A stretch of 5,264 bases of DNA from contig JAAVAF010000111.1 in the NCBI GenBank assembly GCA_014804225.1, forward strand, positions 1 to 5,264, written 5' to 3'. Origin of the DNA: Lachnospiraceae bacterium. Its GTDB lineage: Bacteria > Bacillota > Clostridia > Lachnospirales > Lachnospiraceae. Below are positions 1 to 5,264 of this stretch, in pieces. Under the pieces are notes generated by a model. That model made no database searches and had not been told where the DNA came from. It saw only the letters and a list, made by a program, of their open reading frames with translations. The translations under genes and the position numbers were made by a program. Position 1 is the first letter of the stretch. Every line of letters starts with the position of its first letter.

Positions 1-1486
1 CGATGATGATAAGAATCTGTCTGATAAGAAAGGCATTCATATCGAAGGATTACAAAAAACATATAATTATACCGGTGATAAGATCATACCTGACTTTGAT
101 GTTGTTGATTATGGCACAGATGGTGTAAGAAGACTTCTTTCACAAGGTGTTGACTATACTGTTACATACAAGAATAATAAGGAAGTTTCGACATCCGATA
201 AAAAAGCAGAGATTATCATAAAAGGAAAAGGTAACTATACTACAAATAAGGATAAGTTAGTAACCGCGAACTTTGAGATTGTTGCTGTAACGGGCGCTAA
301 AACGCTTGCCGACCTTAAGGGTGCGAAGCTGACAGAAAAAATTCAACCTCTTGAATACAATGGAGAGTTCCAGTATCCTAATTTTAAGTTGACGCTGGGC
401 GATAAAACAACGCAGGTAGAATACAAGTATATTGACGGCGAGTATAAAAAGAACGGCACGGATGACTTAGATGTAAACATTGCTGTATCAAACAACAAAA
501 ATAAAGGAAATGCGACAATCCTTGTAACAGGAGCAGATGGCACAAACGGCAAGCCGACAACGGTTAAAATAAAGTTTAAGATTACTCCTGTAAGCTTGGC
601 GGAGGCTACAGTAACAGTACAGAATAAAGATAATATATTCTATTCACCAAACGGTGCATCGCCGGAGGTAAAGGTAACTGCTACGGTTGGAAGTGGACAG
701 ACGGCAAAAACGCTTGAGCTTGAGAAAGGCAGAGATTACATTGTTAAATATGCAAAGAATAAGGCTGCCGGAGATGCAACTGTCACAGTGACCGGAAAAG
801 GAAATTATACAAAGAAAGCAAATCCGGCACCGTATACGATAAAACCTGCCAAGATGTCTGATTTTGAGGTAAAAGCAGTGACTGCTTATGAGGGCATTAA
901 GGTAGGAAAGATCGCGGCAACAGTAGCGGATGATCACGGAAATGTGCTGAAACCAAACCAGTATACTCTGGAGTACTATACTGTTAATAAAGCAGCGGAT
1001 GGCACAAGCACAAAAGGAACAAAGCATGAAGACTTGAAATTAGAACTTGAAGCCAATGCAGAGATTTGTGTGGTTGCTGTTGCAAAGGACGATAAAAATT
1101 TGGAAACAGCAGATACAAATAAGGCAACGGCTGATGCATTCTTTGCTGCAAAGAAAAATATCGCCAAAGCGAAAATTACGCTTGCAGATGATATTAAAAA
1201 AGGAAAGCCGTATACTGGAAATGAGGTTGAGCTTACCAATAGTGATTTAGTAGTAACGTATGACGGTACGCCTCTTGTTATGAATACAAAAGAAACAAAG
1301 GGTAGTTATGAGGTTGTTTCCTACACAAATAATATCAACAAGGGAACAGCGACGGCAGTAATTCAGGGTGTTAATGACTATAGTGGCACCAAGACAATTA
1401 AGTTTAAGATTGGTCAGAAAACAATCAATGATAATGTATCATTTTCCGATCGAATTAAGGCTGCATTTAGTGGGTTATTTAACTAA
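1..1486 (+). CDS. Secreted/surface protein with tandem Ig-like modules (C-terminal part, 5' end outside window)
   Basis: The frame is open from base 2 (first full codon) to a TAA at 1484-1486, giving 494 residues with no beginning. The true start and any signal peptide lie upstream, and the internal TTG at 389 is not a credible start. The protein is a chain of about five beta-rich modules of 85-100 residues rich in K, N, T, G and V, with only one cysteine. Repeated landmarks are a G-x-DY-x-V-x-Y turn (GVDYTVTY at 49-56, GRDYIVKY at 243-250) followed by a strand ending GKGNYT (75-80 and 265-270) or GVNDYSG (456-462), then an F-x-I strand. This pattern is typical of extracellular Ig-like repeats in Clostridia, which usually act as spacers or adhesive stalks. 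The last 24 residues form a short tail ending FSDRIKAAFSGLFN, with no LPXTG motif or membrane anchor. The function of the whole protein cannot be told, because any catalytic or binding domain would be N-terminal. The gene is followed directly by a terminator. Confidence 0.85.
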   Translation, partial: DDDKNLSDKKGIHIEGLQKTYNYTGDKIIPDFDVVDYGTDGVRRLLSQGVDYTVTYKNNKEVSTSDKKAEIIIKGKGNYTTNKDKLVTANFEIVAVTGAKTLADLKGAKLTEKIQPLEYNGEFQYPNFKLTLGDKTTQVEYKYIDGEYKKNGTDDLDVNIAVSNNKNKGNATILVTGADGTNGKPTTVKIKFKITPVSLAEATVTVQNKDNIFYSPNGASPEVKVTATVGSGQTAKTLELEKGRDYIVKYAKNKAAGDATVTVTGKGNYTKKANPAPYTIKPAKMSDFEVKAVTAYEGIKVGKIAATVADDHGNVLKPNQYTLEYYTVNKAADGTSTKGTKHEDLKLELEANAEICVVAVAKDDKNLETADTNKATADAFFAAKKNIAKAKITLADDIKKGKPYTGNEVELTNSDLVVTYDGTPLVMNTKETKGSYEVVSYTNNINKGTATAVIQGVNDYSGTKTIKFKIGQKTINDNVSFSDRIKAAFSGLFN

Positions 1487-4400
1487 ATAAGAAACGAAGA
1501 AAAAGACTGTCGCACTAATTTTTAATTAGTGCGGCGGTTCTTTTTTGCTCAAAATTAAGAGATAGGCTTTGCAAAGTCCGATCAGGTAGAGAAAAGTAGG
1601 AAACTATTTCCTCCAAGACTTGAAATATAAAAGCAATTGCGATACAATAAAGACACGTTTGTTGATACAGACGTGTCTTTCTACGACATAAAACATAAAA
1701 ATGAGGAATGATTAAAAGGAGCAAAAATATATGAGCAGAGAATATTCTCCAAAGGATATTGAGAAGAAATGGCAGGACATATGGGACAAGGAGGAAGCGT
1801 TTAAGGTAGGCATTGATAAATCAAAGCCGAAATACTACGCTCTCGTAGAGTTCCCGTATCCGTCAGGACAGGGACTTCATGTAGGACATCCAAGACCATA
1901 CACGGCGATGGATATTGTATCAAGAAAGCGCAGAATGCAGGGCTACAATGTACTTTTCCCGATGGGCTGGGATGCGTTCGGACTTCCTACAGAAAACTAC
2001 GCCATTAAGAATAAAATCCATCCAAAGATTGTCACAAAGAACAATGTGGCACGTTTTAAGGAGCAGTTAAAGGCGCTTGGTTATTCCTTTGACTGGTCGA
2101 AGGAAATCAACACTACTGACGAAAACTATTATAAGTGGACACAGTGGATTTTCTTACAGTTGTTTAAAAAAGGACTTGCATACAAGAGCGAGATGCCGAT
2201 TAACTTCTGTACCTCCTGCAAGGTTGGACTTGCCAATGAAGAGGTTGTAAACGGCGTGTGCGAGCGCTGCGGTTCGGAAGTTATCCGAAAGATGCAGTCC
2301 CAGTGGATGCTCAAAATCACAGAGTATGCGGATAAGCTGATTGACGGCTTAAATGATGTTGACTATATCGAAAAAGTAAAAGTTTCGCAGAAAAACTGGA
2401 TCGGACGTTCCGAGGGTGCCGAGGTCAACTTTAAATTGAAGGATCAGGAAGAAATTCTTACCATTTACACGACAAGACCCGATACCCTTTTTGGTGCGAC
2501 TTACATGGTTATTTCGCCCGAGCATCCGTTGATTGAAAAATATAAGGCAGATATTGCAAACTATGACGAAGTAGCGGGCTATCGCGAGCAGGCTTCGAAA
2601 AAGTCTGACTTTGAACGAACAGAGCTTGCAAAAGACAAAACTGGTGTTTGCTTAAAAGGCATTTCTGCAATTAATCCCGTCAATAACAAGGAAATCCCGG
2701 TATGGGTTTCTGACTATGTACTCATGTCATACGGAACAGGCGCGATTATGGCGGTTCCGGCGCATGATACGAGGGACTGGGATTTTGCAAAGAAGTTCGG
2801 ACTTCCCATTATAGAGGTTGTAGCAGGCGGAGATGTGCAGAACGAGGCGTTTACGGATGTTGCAACGGGAACTCTCTGCAACTCGGATTTCTTGAACGGA
2901 TTAGAGGTAAAAGAAGCGAAAGCAACTATTATAAACTGGCTTGAGGAAAAGAGCATCGGACATAAGAAGGTAAACTTCAAACTTCGTGACTGGGTATTTT
3001 CGCGTCAGCGTTACTGGGGTGAGCCGATTCCCATCGTGAAATGTCCAAGTTGTGGATATGTACCGCTTGACGAGAGCGAGCTTCCGTTAAGACTTCCCGA
3101 GGTGGACAGCTACATGCCGACTGACACGGGCGAATCACCGCTTGCGGCAATGCGTGACTGGGTGGAAACAACGTGTCCAAAGTGCGGCGGCAAGGCGGAG
3201 CGTGAAACGGATACCATGCCGCAGTGGGCGGGCTCTTCATGGTATTTCTTGAGATATATCGATCCCGATAACAGTGAGGCGTTTGCCAGCAAAGAGGCAA
3301 TTGACTACTGGATGCCGGTTGACTGGTATAACGGCGGAATGGAGCACACGACGCTTCATCTTCTGTATTCGCGGTTTTGGCATAAGTTCCTCTATGATCA
3401 GGGACTGGTATCGTGCAGTGAGCCGTACAAAAAGCGTACTTCGCATGGTATGATTTTGGGCGAGAACGGCGAGAAAATGTCAAAGTCAAGAGGAAATGTA
3501 GTCAATCCCGATGATGTGGTCAACGAGTTTGGCGCGGACACGCTTCGAACGTATGAGATGTTCATTGGCGCGTTTGATTTGAGCGCGGCGTGGAGCGCGG
3601 AAGGCGTAAGGGGCTGCCGTCGTTTCCTTGACAGAGTATGGAAACTTCAGGATATGCTGATTGACGGTGATGCATACCGTGCCGATTTGGAAACGAAGAT
3701 GCACCAGACCATCAAGAAAGTGTCAAATGACTTTGAAAGCTTGAAATTTAACACGGCAATTGCGGCAATGATGGCGCTTGTCAATGATTTTTATAAAGCG
3801 AACAGTGTCACAAAGGCGGAGTATGAAACCTTGCTTCTGCTCTTAAATCCCGTTGCGCCACATATGACGGAGGAACTTTGGGAAATCAATTTTGCGGGAA
3901 AAGGCAAGGTATATCAGCAGAAGTGGCCCGAGTTTGACGAGGCAAAGACGATTGAGGCAAACGTCGAGATTGCAGTTCAGATTAACGGTAAGGTGAAGGC
4001 GACGTTGGCAGTGGGGATTGACGAGGCGGAGGATTCCGTAAAGGAAAAAGCGCACGCAATACCGGCAATCGCAGACCTTATGGCGGGCAAAAACGTTGTC
4101 AAAGAGATTTACGTTAAGGGCAGAATCCTTAACATTGTTGTCAAATAATGATCAATGAAATATTAACGCCGCTCAATCACAGAGAGATTGAATACAATGC
4201 AATAGGGCTGTCGGGGAGTGAAATTCCCGATAGTCCGATTTATGAAAGCGATGAGGCAAAAAAACTGCTTGACTGGATTGGTCAAACAGGGAATAAGGTA
4301 TTTGACGATGACCTTGTGATGGACTATGGTACGGATTGTCTGCGGCTTTATCTTTTTTTTGAGAACACGCCGAAGGAACAGGATGCGCCTTTTTATGAAA

Positions 4401-5264
4401 GTTGGAATGAGGGCGCGTTGGAGGGAATGTACAAGTTTCTTGGCAGATATCGGCGCATGATATTGACAGCAAGTATATGGAACAGGCGCGGAGGATATCG
4501 CGATTTATCAAAAGAAAGCATGGAAAAGATACAGTGTGCGTTTGAGAATGCGAAGAAGAAAATGGATCAATGTATCAGGCGTGCAAACACAATGCCAAAC
4601 CGTCACAATATTGTTTCGGCGCTTATGGAGCTTTTGAATGTCCTGCAAAAGGAGTTGAAAATCGGAGAGATTGTGACTGGAATCCGACAACATGTCGTCG
4701 ATGCGGCAGTACCGAAAACCTTAGTGCAAAAATTGACGCACGATGAAACAGCGGACAGCAATAAGGACAGAACGACTATGCAGCATGATGAAAATGAGGC
4801 GGTGGCGCAGCTTTGCAGAGAATTTATCATTTTAATGGCTCCAATAGCATGTAATTTGTCGAAAATACTGTGGCAGAAGATTGCGTAAGCCACGTAAAAG
4901 TATGGGTATGTTTATGGAAAAGGATAACAGATATCACACAGGCTATGACCCGGAGGCGCTGGAACATGATTTACGGCTGATCAGCCGATTGATAAATGGG
5001 AAAAAGGCCTTAACAAACAGGCATGCACAGGAAATATACCATGAGATAAAATTAAAAAACATCGTGTTCCAGAGTAGCAAAGGTGACGAGTTTCTTGAAA
5101 AAGTCCAAAAGAATACGACCAAAGCACAGAGACAGACGATTGAAAAAAAGATCCTTGCGAAAAAACGAAGAAAACAGACAACAAAACAATTATTGAATAT
5201 TAACAGGAAAATTGCAATCGTGATGTCTGTGACCGTGCTTTTGTTATGTGTCATGTTTGTAAAC

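Overview
The window most likely comes from a Gram-positive anaerobe of the Clostridia, probably a Lachnospiraceae-type gut or rumen bacterium. This is inferred from moderately AT-rich DNA, consensus-like Gram-positive promoter and AGGAG ribosome-binding signals, a lysine/asparagine/threonine-rich extracellular repeat protein of the kind common in that family, and a zinc-knuckle bacterial leucyl-tRNA synthetase. No genus can be assigned. All genes lie on the + strand. No tRNA, rRNA, CRISPR array, insertion sequence or integration site was found.

Layout. Positions 1-1486 hold the C-terminal 494 residues of a large secreted or surface protein built of tandem beta-sandwich (Ig-like) modules. It ends in a short amphipathic tail, with no LPXTG sorting signal. 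A strong intrinsic terminator (about 1500-1546) closes this unit. The intergenic region to 1730 carries a clear sigma-A-type promoter (-35 at 1620, -10 at 1643), a perfect 10-bp dyad over the predicted transcription start (1649-1680), and a good ribosome-binding site (1716-1721). There is no T-box leader.

The second transcription unit starts with leuS (1731-4148), a complete leucyl-tRNA synthetase with HIGH, KMSKS, CP1 editing residues and two zinc knuckles. It lacks the leucine-specific insertion normally found before KMSKS. Its stop codon overlaps by 1 nt the start of a 246-residue protein (4148-4888). This second protein resembles the C-terminal half of a class Ia synthetase: the strand/helix after KMSKS plus the anticodon-binding helical bundle. 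It has no HIGH motif, no KMSKS, no editing domain and no C-terminal LeuRS domain. It appears to be a non-catalytic LeuRS paralogue made by translational coupling with the real enzyme, and it is the most interesting object in the window. Thirteen bases later begins a third gene (4902 to the window end). It encodes a protein with a basic, lysine-rich N-terminal cytoplasmic portion and a single visible transmembrane helix, and is cut by the window edge.

How they may work together. The surface-protein gene is transcriptionally separate. leuS and the LeuRS-like gene look like an operon in which a housekeeping enzyme and a derived tRNA-binding-type relative are made together. The relative could modulate LeuRS, bind tRNA, or have been recruited for something else. 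The sequence alone does not decide this.
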